Positions 1 through 10,562 of a stretch of 44,380 bases of DNA are shown one piece after another (position 1 is the first letter of the stretch; the number at the start of each line of letters is the position of its first letter). The notes beneath the pieces were generated by a model. It was given only the letters and a program-made list of their open reading frames with translations, had not been told where the DNA came from and did not search any database. The translations under genes and the position numbers were made by a program. Source of the stretch: Emmonsiellopsis sp. PD_33 (taxonomy: Eukaryota > Ascomycota > Eurotiomycetes > Onygenales > Ajellomycetaceae); the NCBI GenBank assembly GCA_032988165.1, contig JANTQF010000298.1, positions 1-44,380 on the forward strand, written 5' to 3'.

Positions 1-348
1 TTTTTTTTTTTCTATTTCTGTATAGATATGGGGATAATTGGGGACATTGTATAGATAGTTAACTTTTGACGTAATGGGAGAATGGATTGGTGATGATCAG
101 GTTTGCTAGTACTAGTATGCTTCCGTATCATCGTCAGGAATGGCTGTAGTGAGATTGGCCATTTTCTGATCAGCTCGCCTTGAGGATGAGAGCCATGAAC
201 CAATCCGGGAGACCATGACGAACGTATCCGAATGTTGGCACATCACACCCCTTTGATCCTCAGAGTAGATTGTTCGCGAAGAAACTGGTAGATTTCGCGT
301 GGGGCGGAATTACCCGCGGCTAACTAGCGCCAAGAGTGGGTCAGGGGA

Positions 349-402
349 TGACATCATCAAACCCTAATAATTGCACGCCAAGATATTTCCCCGGTGATGT
401 CA
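349..402. promoter_or_regulatory. Paired CRE-like sites, mirrored
   Basis: TGACATCA at 349-356 and TGATGTCA at 395-402 are exact reverse complements of each other. Each differs by one base from the ATF/CREB consensus TGACGTCA, which fungal AtfA-type bZIP factors bind. They lie about 270-320 bases upstream of the ATG and 120-170 upstream of the TATA box. The match to the consensus is seen in the sequence. Control of the CsbD-like gene by a stress bZIP factor is inference, though it would fit a stress-protein family. Confidence 0.4.
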
Positions 403-518
403 TCGCAGCTCAACTATGATGTAGGGTTGGGATATGTCCAAGTTTTGCAGCGGTTGGAACTTGATTAGGGTATGATGATGTTGGTGGAGAGGGGGTATGG
501 AAGGGGAGGTGAATGGGT

Positions 519-526
519 TATATAAA
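519..526 (+). promoter_or_regulatory. TATA box of the CsbD-like gene
   Basis: TATATAAA lies 145 bases before the ATG at 671. Because it falls inside the upstream part of the open frame that begins at 497, it argues that translation starts at 671 rather than 497. Confidence 0.6.
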
Positions 527-670
527 GGGCGCGTGGGATCCTCTTTTGGGTGTTATCCTAAACAGCATTGGATTCAAAGTCAAACGAAAAAGTCTCTACG
601 ATCTATACGAATAAACAACTTCAAAGCAATCACCTCTAAATCTCACCTACAAATACAGACAAAATCCATC

Positions 671-1201
671 ATGTCTTCCAGCAACAATCAATCCCAAGGC
701 AACACAGCCTCGTACCTCGACTCAACCACCTCCACCATCAAAGACGCCGTGAACAAGGTGACCGGCAGCAACACTCAAGATGACAAGGTACATATAACAT
801 CACTTCCCCCCAACTTCCCCATTTTGATAACCATCGTATATATACTAACCACCCCCCCTTCCCCCCAGCCCTCAAACGGCACCTACGACCAAACCATCGG
901 CGCCGCCAAACAATCCCTCGGCTCAGCCATCGGCAACGAGAACCTCCGCCGCACCGGCGAGGAACAAAACGCCCGCGGCCAGGACGAGCAGGCCCGCATG
1001 CAAGCCCAGCAATGGGGCGAGGGCGCCGCGGACCGTGTCAAGGGGAAAGTCGGAGAAGCTCTGTCCGGACCGGGCTTTGGAGGGAGTGATGAGGAGCGGA
1101 TGAAGGCTGAGGCGGAGAGGAGAGAGTATAAGCAGCTGCATCAGGAGGGGAAGGCGCAGCAGAAGGAGGCGGAGAGGGATATTGATCAGAGGTGGGGGTA
1201 G
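671..1201 (+). CDS. CsbD-like stress protein (cruciform-DNA-recognition type)
   Basis: Two exons, 671-787 and 869-1201, encode a predicted 149-residue hydrophilic protein. The intron (788-868) has a GTACAT donor, a TACTAACC branch site and a CCCCAG acceptor. The second exon carries a CsbD-like segment: an IGAAKQSLGSAIGN motif followed by a repeat ending WGEGAADRVKGKVGEAL. The C-terminal third is charged and rich in Glu, Lys and Arg (helical). Fungal members are annotated as 'mismatched base pair and cruciform DNA recognition' (Hmp1-type) proteins; bacterial CsbD is a general-stress protein. The molecular role is poorly known, so I assign only the family. The 81-nt intron is in frame and free of stops, so unspliced mRNA would still be translatable and would add a hydrophobic insert. 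The ATG was chosen by TATA position and a purine at -3. Confidence 0.8.
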   Translation: MSSSNNQSQGNTASYLDSTTSTIKDAVNKVTGSNTQDDKVHITSLPPNFPILITIVYILTTPPSPQPSNGTYDQTIGAAKQSLGSAIGNENLRRTGEEQNARGQDEQARMQAQQWGEGAADRVKGKVGEALSGPGFGGSDEERMKAEAERREYKQLHQEGKAQQKEAERDIDQRWG

Positions 1202-1798
1202 GAGGATATAGAGTTCCCTTTTTCTTTTTTTTTTTTGGCCTTTTTTTCGGTTTGTTTTTGATGAATTATGATGTTTGGTTTGTATGATATTATCTGGTGA
1301 ATAAAGCCTTTGTGGATAGAAGGTCGAGAATGAAACACTTTCAATCTTTTACATTGTTCCAGCTCAGATTTCGCGTAAAAGGAAGTATAAAAGGATGTTC
1401 CACACGCAGTTATGTCGAATAGTTCCCGCATAGTTCTGAACATGATATTGGGTTGAGCGCTGCATATTTTTCGCCAATATATTCCAGACATCCACTACGG
1501 AAATTGCAATTTTCCCTTTCAAAATTTCAACGACTACAATTTTCATTTGATAGGAAATACACCGAGATCAGGATGACTACTATTGCAGGGAGCTAAGTCA
1601 TTTGCTGGTGCCGTGGACCAACGGCCGGCTCCAGCGCTAGGGGATAGAGGCCCATCTACCCCAGCCTCACCATGAGCCCTTAGTCTCCTTGGCTGTGCCG
1701 CGGGTGGCATGGTCCCCGGGGTTAATATAAATGGCGGGGTCTTGAGTCTCAAATCCATCCTCTCCATTGCTGGCCACTGTACAGAGATCAAACCAATC
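1202..1798. other. Intergenic: CsbD-like 3' region and nitrilase promoter
   Basis: Begins with a T-rich tract (about 1217-1260) typical of a 3' untranslated region. The right side contains a TATA-like TTAATATAAA at about 1722-1731, some 70 bases before the nitrilase ATG. Short open frames on the minus strand here overlap one another and show no family resemblance. Confidence 0.5.
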
Positions 1799-2964
1799 AT
1801 GGCCGGAGGCGAGATACCAAAATGCAAATTCAAGGCTGCGGCCGTCCATGCCGCACCCGTATACATGGACAAAGCTGCATCAACAGCGAAAACCGTGAAA
1901 CTCATCGAGCAAGCTGCAAAACGGGACATTTCCTTGCTCGTTTTTCCAGAAGCGTTTATCCCTGGATTCCCAGTATGTTAACCATTAAACCCCCCCCGGC
2001 CCCTCAATAACTAAATTACATACCCTATTCCGGAGCTCACCCACGCTAACACCTACCACAGTACTTCGTCAACTGCTACCCGCCCCTCAAACAAGTCGAC
2101 GCAATAACCAAATACGCAGAACAAAGCGTCGTCGTCGACGGCGACGAAATCTCCCAGATCCAAGCAGCCTGCCGCTCCTTCGGCGTCGCCATCAGCCTCG
2201 GAATCTCCGAACGCGTATCTGGCGGCTACGCGCTCTTCAACTCCCAAGTCAACATCGACAACGACGGCACGATCCTCGGCGTGCATCGCAAAATCCAGCC
2301 CACCTTCGCTGAGCGCTTTGTCTGGTCCCAAGGCGACGGCTCAACGCTGCGCTGCTTCAAGACGAATGCGGGATATAACCTGGGCGGATTGTGCTGTTGG
2401 GAGCATACAATGAATGGAGCCCGTCAGGCGCTGATTGCTGATAAGCAGCATATACATGCTGGCGCGTGGCCGGCGCTGTCGACATTTACTGGGTTTGAGA
2501 CGGTGGCAGATCTGCAGATTGAGGCGCTGATGAAGAATCATGCGCTTACGGCGCAGGTGTTTGTGATTACTGCTGCGAATTATGTTGATGAGGGGTGTAA
2601 GGAGTGGATGCGGGAGAATATTGGGGAGACGGACTTGGTTAAGGTTGGTGGGGGGTGGTCGGCTATTATTCATCCGTTCTGTTTTTATATTGCTGGGCCG
2701 GTAACGGGGGTGAGGGAGGAGTTTGTTGAGGCTGAGATTGATTTGGCTGCGGTGGCGAGTGTGAAGGTTTGGGTTGATGGTGCTGGTCATTATTCTAGGC
2801 CGGAGGTTGTTCAGTTTAATGTGAATCGGACACCGGTTTGGGATGATGAGAGGGGGGATAGGGCTGATTTGAGGTTGAGTTCTGCGCCGGGTATCAAGTT
2901 CCGAGATGGCAAGGTTGATAGGGTGGTAGGGGATAATGATATTGGATCAAATGGAAAGCCTTGA
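1799..2964 (+). CDS. Nitrilase (carbon-nitrogen hydrolase family)
   Basis: Exons 1799-1972 and 2062-2964 give a 358-residue protein, the usual size for fungal nitrilases. The intron (1973-2061) has a GTATGT donor, a GCTAAC branch site and a CACAG acceptor. The nitrilase-superfamily triad is complete: Glu51 in FPEAFIPGFP, Lys135 in VHRKIQPTFAER and the nucleophile Cys170 in GGLCCWEH. The family hydrolyses nitriles to carboxylic acids plus ammonia; related cyanide hydratases and amide-forming members share the fold, so the substrate (aliphatic, aromatic or cyanide) cannot be fixed from these motifs. No signal peptide is seen, so it is probably cytosolic. The start at 1799 begins MAGGEIPKCKFKAAAVHAAP, matching the family's first strand; an upstream in-frame ATG at 1709 lies before the TATA-like element. 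It converges with the NLR gene on the other strand. Confidence 0.88.
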
Positions 2965-3372
2965 AGAAGGGTGTGGAAATTTGTTGATCGATTAAGGAAA
3001 ATAATTGGGGAGAATATCAATCAAGACACCCGTCATTTTGATTCATAGTAATATAAGAAGAACAGATTGCTTAACTGGGTGCTTCTATGTTGCTGACACC
3101 AAGCAGTGAAAAAATTTGGCCCCAACATTTTCACTTAACTTAAACAAGCCCAAGCCGCCGCATGGCGCTCGCTTTGCTCGCTCCCGGCTTGCGCCCCCCC
3201 CTTCCCCCTCCCCCCTACCACCCCTACTGCCCCCGCCCCCAACTCCCCCCGTGAGGTCACGTCACTACTCTTTTTTGCAGGAATTTCCCGTGTTTCCATA
3301 ATTAAAGAGAGAGAAGAGAGAAGAGAGAAGAGAGATACAGGACCCATACAATGGTATCAAAATTTTTAACTG
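2965..3372. other. Intergenic between convergent nitrilase and NLR genes
   Basis: About 400 bases between two 3' ends. It contains a C-rich pyrimidine tract (about 3190-3250) and a purine tract of GAGA/AGAGAG units (about 3306-3335). No gene is seen. Confidence 0.6.
3306..3335. repeat. GA-rich microsatellite
   Basis: A tract of AGAGAG and AAGAGAG units of about 30 bases in the 3' flank of the NLR gene. Simple polypurine repeat with no coding potential. Confidence 0.7.
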
Positions 3373-6300
3373 CTAGGTGTTAGCTAAATAGATGGACTCG
3401 CTGATCTCGCCAATGAGACGGCTTAACTCGCTAACGATATGTTCCACCCGATCAACTGTGGATACGAGGGTCTGGTTTGAAGCCTGCTGCTGTGTTGTGG
3501 AAAGGGGCGTTGTAGATGTGACCCTTTTCAGGTCATCAGGATCGACATCAATGTCCTTGTGTGCCAGTAGAAGATCCATGATATCTTTATGTCCTTTAGC
3601 AGCTGCTCTTAAGAATGGTGTCATCTCTTCCAGATCTCTGCTGTTCACATCGATATCCCCGTGACCTAGCAGAAGCTTCACAATATTTTCACGGCCCTCC
3701 ATTGCAGCTATATGCAATGGTGTCCTTCCAGGACCATCTTTACAATTCGGGTCAACATCTTTGAACTCCAGCAGAAGCTTCACAATATTTTCGGATCCCG
3801 AACGAAGGGCGGTAATCAATGGCGTTCCTCTCACGCCATTGATACTATTTACATTGATATCCTTGTGCTTTAGGAGGAGTTTCACCATATTTTCGTGCCC
3901 ACTAAGGATGGCTTTGGAGATTGGTGTCTGTCTCACAAAGTTCATGGCGTTGACATCAACGTCCTGACGGTCTAGGAGGAGCTTCACGATATTTTCATGT
4001 CCACCCTCGATAGCTGCAATGAGTGGTATTCCGAATAGACTATCGATATTGACACCGACATCCTGGTCGAGTCCCAACAAAAATTCGGCCATATCCAAGT
4101 ATGCTTTCCCAATTGCGAATGTGAGAGGTGGGTTCGGCATCATTGAACGGAATTGGAGGGTGAAGCCCGGGTGGTTCAAATCCCATCCGGAGCAGGGTTT
4201 TGCTGAGAATGCCAGTTCCGTATGGTATTTTGTGTCGCACAAGTCAATATTGCCATGTTGCAAAAGTAGGTGCAGGATGCCTTTATTCCTGTTAGAAACT
4301 GCTGAACATAATAGCCGCGAGCCAAACCCAATATCAGGATTGGCATTTGGATTTGTATAATTTTTTGTCAGTAGGAGGTCAACAATTCGTGCCTGCTGAT
4401 ATAGTACAGCAATTCCCAAAGCGGCATTGACGTTTTTATCGTCTCCATGATTCTCGCCTCGTTCAAGTAAATTTGTCATGGTTGTGTCTAAGCCAAATCG
4501 TGCAAGATAAGGGGTGGCGGCTAGTTCTCGTTTGGGCGATTTAGTATAGAAAACGTTAGGTCTCGAATTTGAGTCCAAGACCTGTAAGAAATTCATACAT
4601 CTGGCTTCGTCAGCTAGTAGGGCAGAAACCAATTCGTTCATCTGAGGTTGTATTTCGCGTATAAGCGGCGCCCAGTTGTTCGCGGCGTGATCCAAGAAAG
4701 CGTTTTGTCTTTTTCTTTCCGTCAGATTGTCAATCGACGGGTACGGGGCTCCAAAAACGTCAAACATTAGATACGCGAGGCAGGTAGTGGCGAGATAGAC
4801 TTTGGCTTCCGGGAAATAGTTTGGCAAAACCCTTTCTAGATATTCCTGAGTTGTGTAGTGAATTAGCCGGATAATACCATTATTTTTGTCTATGGTGACC
4901 AATCCAGCACAGGCAGATATCAAATCTTCAACCTCAGGAATGAATTCCTCATCCAGGCTGGTGGTACTGGGCCTAACTGCAAGAGCATGTTGCATTTCAG
5001 CCGTGGTAAGGGGCCTGCGGTCATAAACTGCCCAAGCGAGCACCTTTTTCGCGATCTCTTCAAGGTCTTCGTCCTGGCCTTTAATTCTCTCAAAGGCTTG
5101 GTCGTATGTCCTATCTAACCCTTTGGCTCCTCTAGGTAAGGCCTGTAACGCCAGACGAAGCGCACCTGCTGTTGGCTTCGTCATAAGCGAGTCCATATGA
5201 AGTTGGGCGAGCAGGAACCTGGAGCACGTCAGCCATATGCCGCGAAGTTTTCAGATTTTAGAATGAACTTACATCCCGTCAGTGGCAGCGAGGACTTCCC
5301 GCTTAACCAAAGATTGAAGATCAGGGTACTTCGAAATGCGTGAACGGAGAAGGCGACAGACCCGGCCGTCCACATACTTTAAGATGTCGTTATCATTTGC
5401 GCGGATCTCCTTCTGGATAGTGCCTTCGAACTGTAATTCGATTTCGGGAATGAAACGCGAAGTTGCGAGAAAATTGAAGTCAAACTGTGACTGAAGTTTG
5501 AATATCGCAGAGATCATCGCGGTCCACCCTTCGTCCGAATACTTCTGTTCATCTAGAGCGTCAATGACCAGAAAAATTTTCGAATATGACCTGGCAATAG
5601 CTGTGAAAGTATCCAACACTTCATCAAGAGTCAGACTGGCTCTCGATCCCTTGTGCTTTTCGTATAGGTCTCTTATATCGTCAGGCAACAGATTTTTCCT
5701 CCCGACCAGCTGCTTTAGAACATTCGCCAGCACATCGATAGGTTTCTGTTCTTCGACTCGTTGATAGTTACAGAAAACATATGCAAGGCCAATATTTCCA
5801 TCCCAGTTAAACTTTCGACTAAGTTCGTCAATAATCATGGAAGCTATTATTGTCTTCCCTGACCCCGGGATGCCTGGACAGAACATCGTAGCTCCGACCG
5901 TACTCATCCATGCGTCATATTCGCTCGAGTCTAGCATCCATTGTCCAGTACCTTCCTGGCGCCGGCCGTTGAATTCTGCCTGCTGAGCAGAGTAGTCAAT
6001 CGGGTCAAGCCAATTCAGAATGCTTCGAAGGTCCTTGTCATCTTTTCGATGGACCAAATAGTCGAAGTTCTCTTTGATTTCAAGTACATGTTTTCTGTGT
6101 ATTTCGTTAGAAGCTGCTGCATAAAGTGAAATAGGAAGACCCACCCAGCAAGTTTATTGTAGAAAATGTTCAAAAGCCCAATATTCGACACAATTCGAGC
6201 GCGGAAATCCCTCATGGCAACCGGATCCCAAGACAACCTCTTTAACGCTTTGCGTGACTTCTCTCTAAGTCCTTCTGGGTTTGAAGCGAGAATAGCGTGG

Positions 6301-6618
6301 TCATCAAGCCACTTATCTAGCTGTTCGAGAACATTATGACATCCTTTTGCAATATCGTTTAGGTCTCTCTGTTGATCCTCGGCTAGATCTCGTTTCGGGA
6401 GGAAAATATCGATATCCTGGAGGACAATTGAAAGACTTCGTACTCTGCAAGAGAGTAAGCGACTATAAATGCAAAAGAAGTCCATCATTCATCTTTAAAA
6501 CTTACTCATCAGAAATAGCCGCAAATTGGTCGGGCGCGTCTATAAAGCGTTGGCGAAGCTCCTTTGCAAGTTTGATCACAGCAATCAGATCCCCAACGCT
6601 GTAGCCGAAAGTCGCCAT
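3373..6618 (-). CDS. NLR-type STAND protein: fungal STAND N-domain, NACHT, ankyrin repeats
   Basis: Four exons on the minus strand (6618-6506, 6444-6145, 6094-5273, 5218-3373) join in frame to 1026 residues. The three introns (61, 50 and 54 nt) have GTAAGT, GTGGGT and GTAAGT donors; the second has a TTCTAACG branch site. The N-terminus (FGYSVGDLIAVIKLAKELR, then ISDEVRSLSIVLQD) is the widespread fungal STAND N-terminal (HeLo-like) type. NACHT features follow: Walker A GIPGSGKT at about 212-219 and Walker B FLVIDALDE at about 312-320. A winged-helix-like segment (TAEMQHALAV) comes next, then ankyrin repeats from about residue 640 to 990. The last repeats share ENIVKLLL-type cores with an exact 102-bp period. 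Family knowledge: such proteins sense non-self and control heterokaryon incompatibility or immunity-like cell death. The ligand is unknown. No frameshift or stop interrupts it. Confidence 0.85.
3660..4000 (-). repeat. Tandem ankyrin-coding repeats with 102-bp period
   Basis: Near-identical coding cores of the type (C/A)AG(A/G)AG(C/T)TTCAC.ATATTTTC begin near 3671, 3773, 3875 and 3977 on the plus strand, spaced exactly 102 bases (34 codons, one ankyrin unit). Conservation at the DNA level, not only the protein level, indicates recent duplication or gene conversion between units. Confidence 0.8.
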
Positions 6619-7699
6619 GATTCCAAAGGGCTACTACACCAGTCAGGGAAATCGAAATCCAAGTGCCAGTAAAAAGAGAACAATCCGTGTCGGAAGGGAA
6701 GGTAAATGGCGGCTTCCCAAGCCCTTTCTCGGTCCTAACCCGTTTATCGCTGACTGCTCACAGCCCCAAACGATGGGAGGTGGTAAAGCAATATATTCTC
6801 GGATGGACCTTAAGATTATAAGGCACTGAAACTCAGAACAGAGGTCGTATCTTATCCATCCTATATTGTACGCTCATATGGAAACATATCATCGAGCGAT
6901 GGGACCCGATCATGGCGGGGAAGACGCATTTTTGGATGCTTGCTCGGGGCGTTCAGGCCGCATCGACAAGTTGTGCTGGCCAATAGACTATGCAGCCATT
7001 GCTTCCGAATGGGACTTGGGTCTCTCATTGTGAGGCGCAAATGCAGGACTGCACCTTTCCGCAGCGAGTCAAGGCTGCCAACATGCAGAGTCACTTGGAC
7101 AGTAACCATTGTCCACTGTCAGTCCAAGTTACATGTGAAACCCGGGTAGTAGTAACGTTGGGCACGGGCGGTTGCTTTCGAAAATAGAATGGATGATAGT
7201 GTAGGGCAAGTTGATTGCGGATCGACTGTTCAAGTTGAATCCCAAGGATGGCCGTTGGTGAAGTTGGGCGGGCTCGCGGGTCCGCTGTGGCGCTAGTTCG
7301 GGCTTTTAAGCCTAGTTACCAAAGCCCTAAAAAACCGGAATCCATGCGCCACGTCCCCCGCAGGGCAGCTCTATCAGCACGCAAGACACCAGGAGAGTGA
7401 CAATGAACAGAGGCGGAGAAATTATTCTAGATCGCCGTCTGTTTGTTGATTGTATGTGTTGTGAGATATCATCCTGCACACCATGGCTGTCAAGTATTAT
7501 TCGAAATTGTATCTGGCATGGCCAATTATGATTGGAGGTCACAGCTTGTTGCTCATGGGCTGACATTATCATCATGCAAGCAGCGTTTATTGTTCCCGAC
7601 GGGCATTAATATAAAGTGGATGAATCCCTGTCTCTCCATCAACCCGGCGCACCCAATTCGAGTGCGGTCGGTTAAATAGACACCAATCCTATATATATC

Positions 7700-7740
7700 G
7701 GCCCCGAATACCAAGCCCGCCGGCCATAGTATTCGGGACC
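7700..7740. repeat. Imperfect inverted repeat upstream of the GMC gene
   Basis: The left arm GGCCCCGAATAC (7700-7711) pairs with the right arm GTATTCGGGACC (7729-7740), 11 of 12 positions, across a 17-base spacer. It lies about 520 bases upstream of the GMC start. It could be a dimeric regulator site or a hairpin; the function is not known. Confidence 0.5.
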
Positions 7741-8185
7741 CGGCCCATGTCAGCTTCACTGCTATTACCTAAAGTTGACATTCATCGGCGCAGCGGAACA
7801 TGGCTTGCTGGCTATTTTATCGGTCTAGCGGCACGGATCATATGAGAGTCTCAGCTTCTTTTAATATCTGATCCTCCCCGGTTTCCCCAGCTTTCCCTTG
7901 CAAGATCGTTCCTCGCCATGCTGAAAAGGGGGAAACCTGCCGATCCCTGCGGTTGACATCCCTTCGAGATTGACAGCAATTGGTTTACCGTAGCACTATG
8001 TGGTGCCATGGACTCAAGCTCAGATGAAAGCCGGGATATTGGAAGCATGTTTTTGAAACCTGTTCCCCAATCAGGTACAACCTTCCGCTGCGGCCTCCAC
8101 GGGGAGAAAAATAAGCTAGGCATTGGTAAATGATGCGATACCCGAATAATTTAATCAGTGGAGTTAGAATTGTCCTGCAGATAGT

Positions 8186-8193
8186 TATAAAAA
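8186..8193 (+). promoter_or_regulatory. TATA box of the GMC oxidoreductase gene
   Basis: TATAAAAA lies 66-73 bases before the ATG at 8259, a normal fungal spacing. Confidence 0.55.
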
Positions 8194-8258
8194 CAACAGG
8201 CGGACCATAGGGAGAGTTGTATCATTTCCCTGCGATCATACTGGATTCTTGAGCAGCC

Positions 8259-10562
8259 ATGTCGTTGTCAAAGGTTCGTGTATTGGGTGCGATAACCCAA
8301 TTCCTCGCGCTCTCGAGCCTATGCAATGGCTATCCAACTCTGTTGAATGGTCTTAAGGCTAGGCAGGTGGAGGAAATCGGAGAGTCGTATGACTATATCA
8401 TTGTTGGTGGTGGACAAAGTGGGATCGTCATCGCAAACCGATTGAGCGCTGATTCTTCCAGTGAGTGGCCAATATTGACTCCGTTGATGTCTCAAATTGC
8501 ATGCAATAGGATAATAACCCTTGGCTCTTTTACTCTTCAAAGAGACCGTTTTGGTGGTCGAGTATGGCTACTTTGACAATAATCCGGCCCAAATCGAACC
8601 CTCAAGCGCCGGCAATTGGCCTGCAAGAGATATGTTCAATCTCTCATCGGTTCCCCAGACAGGGCTTGGTGGAGCAACAGGCGCAGTGTTTGCAGCGTCC
8701 GTAGTTGGTGGCGGTTCGACCGTTAATGGTATGATGCTGAATAGGGGTTCCCCAGAAGACTATGACAACTGGGGAAAGCTGGATAATCCTGGCTGGAATT
8801 GGGATGAGTTGTTGCCGTACTTTAAGAAGGTGAGGGAACAGGTTTGTTGTTAGGACATAGAGCATTCTAACCTCATGAACTTTAGCATTCGACCTTTCAT
8901 CCTCCATCCGAGGAGTTGGCAAAGGAGTTCAACATAACCTGGAACATGGACGCCTTTGGCGATGGACCGATCCAGGAAAGTTATGCTGACTATCAATGGC
9001 CTGGACAAAGTAAGCTTTCTGAAACTATATTCCCTAGACTGTTTTGGTCGCAAGCGCTCATATTCTCCTCAGAGATTCAATGGGACGCAATGGTTGAAGC
9101 AGGCGCCGTACCTCAAGAAGAAGGATCCCTAAATGCCTATGGGGTGTTTTGGATTCCCGCCGCCATTGACCCTGTCACGGTCACCCGCTCATATGCCGTT
9201 TCTGGATACTATGATCCTGTTAAGGACCGGGAAAACCTCCAGATTGCGACTGGCACTCGTGTAAATGAAGTGCTCCTTGATGAAGATAAGCGGGCAATCG
9301 GCGTGACCGTACAGGCGAGAGGCACGCCGGATGGTGAAGACGTCAAGACAGTCTCAGCAACAACGGAGATTATCCTCTGTAGTGGTTGGCTTCATACCCC
9401 TCAGATCTTGCAGCGTAGCGGCATCGGCCCTGCTGCTCTGCTCGAAAGTGCCGGTATTGAGGTGCTAGTTGATCTTCCCGGTGTTGGAAGCAACCTGCAA
9501 GACCACCCATCTGCTTCAGCCAATTTTAGGTGTAGGTCGTCCCGTTTTCGTCAATTAACCACATTCCCAAAATGGTACAGAGAAATCTGACTTTGGTTCT
9601 TCCCTATTAGATACAACGGACGTGAGCCCCAACCCTGCATGGATGTTCTCCAATCAAACGTTCCGAGACTGGGCACAAGAATTATGGGATACAGAAAGAA
9701 GCGGTACGTACCTGAATTTGGGGAAGTTTATTCATACGCCCATTCTCTAACCTGCCCCATAACTAGGCCCTATGGCCCGGACAGTAGGCAATGCCGGGGG
9801 AATGATCCCCCTCTCAGTAGTGACCCCAGACTATGAAGATATCATCGCAAGGATCCAAGAGCAAGAGAATGTGGCGGAGTTCCTTCCCACATCCTACACC
9901 GAAGAGTCAGTAAAGGGTTACCAAGCGCAACAAGATATAATTCTTGAATCGTTCGCTTCCCCCGAGGCTGCTGTACTCGAGCTCCCATTCAGTGGCAGTG
10001 GGGGCGTATCTCTTGTTCTCCACAAACCCCTCAGTCGGGGAACTGTTTTACTTAACACCACCAATGTATATGCGGAGCCGCTTGTGGATTATGGCGCACT
10101 GATGCACCCTGGAGACCCTCTTGTTGTCGCAAACAATTATAGATTTGCGCGTAAGTGGATGGCCACTGAAAGTGCACAGCTATTAGGCCCCGAAGAGGTA
10201 ACGCCGGGTGCTAATAAAACCACCGATGAGGACCTTATCGAAACGGCAAAGGGAGGGATGACGCCCACCATTGGCCATGGATGCTGTACCTCGCCCATGC
10301 AGCCTCAAGAGCTCGGAGGAGTGGTAGCATCAGACTTGACAGTTCATGGGGTTACTGGGTTGAGTGTTGGAGACATTTCAATCATGCCGTTGATTGTCGC
10401 ATCGCATACCTGCACAACAGTGTATATGATTGCCGAGAAGGTACGTCAGATATCTATGTTCAGATAACTTCCAGTACGTTTTGTTTCCTGGCCACACTGA
10501 CAGTCATTTCATTTTTCCCGTAGGCCGCGGACCTCATTTTAGCAAGGCAGGCAGAGGAATGA
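8259..10562 (+). CDS. Secreted GMC-family FAD oxidoreductase
   Basis: Seven exons (8259-8460, 8543-8829, 8886-9009, 9073-9531, 9611-9703, 9767-10440, 10524-10562) join in frame to 625 residues. All six introns are GT..AG; several have CTAAC branch sites. A hydrophobic N-terminus (about residues 1-24) looks like a secretion signal. The FAD motif is VGGGQSG (about 49-55). GMC signature 1 is seen as GGGSTVNGMMLNRG and signature 2 as SGWLHTPQILQRSGIGP, followed by LPGVGSNLQDHP. The two catalytic histidines align as His559 (GHGCCTSPM) and His602 (ASHTCTT). The family oxidises alcohols, sugars or aryl alcohols, often producing H2O2; hydroxynitrile lyases also belong to it, so the substrate is open. 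The 63-nt third intron is in frame without stops. The HPxGT motif usual in the family is here HGCCT. Confidence 0.85.

Larger units (their letters stand above)
1..670. other. Left-edge non-coding region and CsbD-like gene promoter
   Basis: No convincing coding region is visible. The only open frame on the minus strand (12-203) is short, lacks domain-like sequence and starts in a T-rich tract. The right half is the promoter and 5' leader of the CsbD-like gene: two CRE-like sites (349-402), AGGGG stress-element-like motifs near 490-506, a TATA box at 519-526 and an AC-rich leader just before the ATG at 671. Confidence 0.6.
6619..8258. other. Divergent intergenic region between NLR and GMC genes
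   Basis: About 1.6 kb between two divergent starts. No gene is supported: the short open frames overlap each other on both strands and resemble no family. It holds an imperfect inverted repeat at 7700-7740 and a TATA box at 8186-8193 for the GMC gene. Confidence 0.5.

Noticed and set aside
2053..2790. Minus-strand frames over the nitrilase
   Set aside because: They overlap the nitrilase coding exon with its complete catalytic triad; no independent motif.
6095..6144. Apparent frameshift in the NLR gene
   Set aside because: A 50-nt intron with a GTGGGT donor, CTAAC branch site and ACAG acceptor restores the frame exactly, so the gene is not broken.
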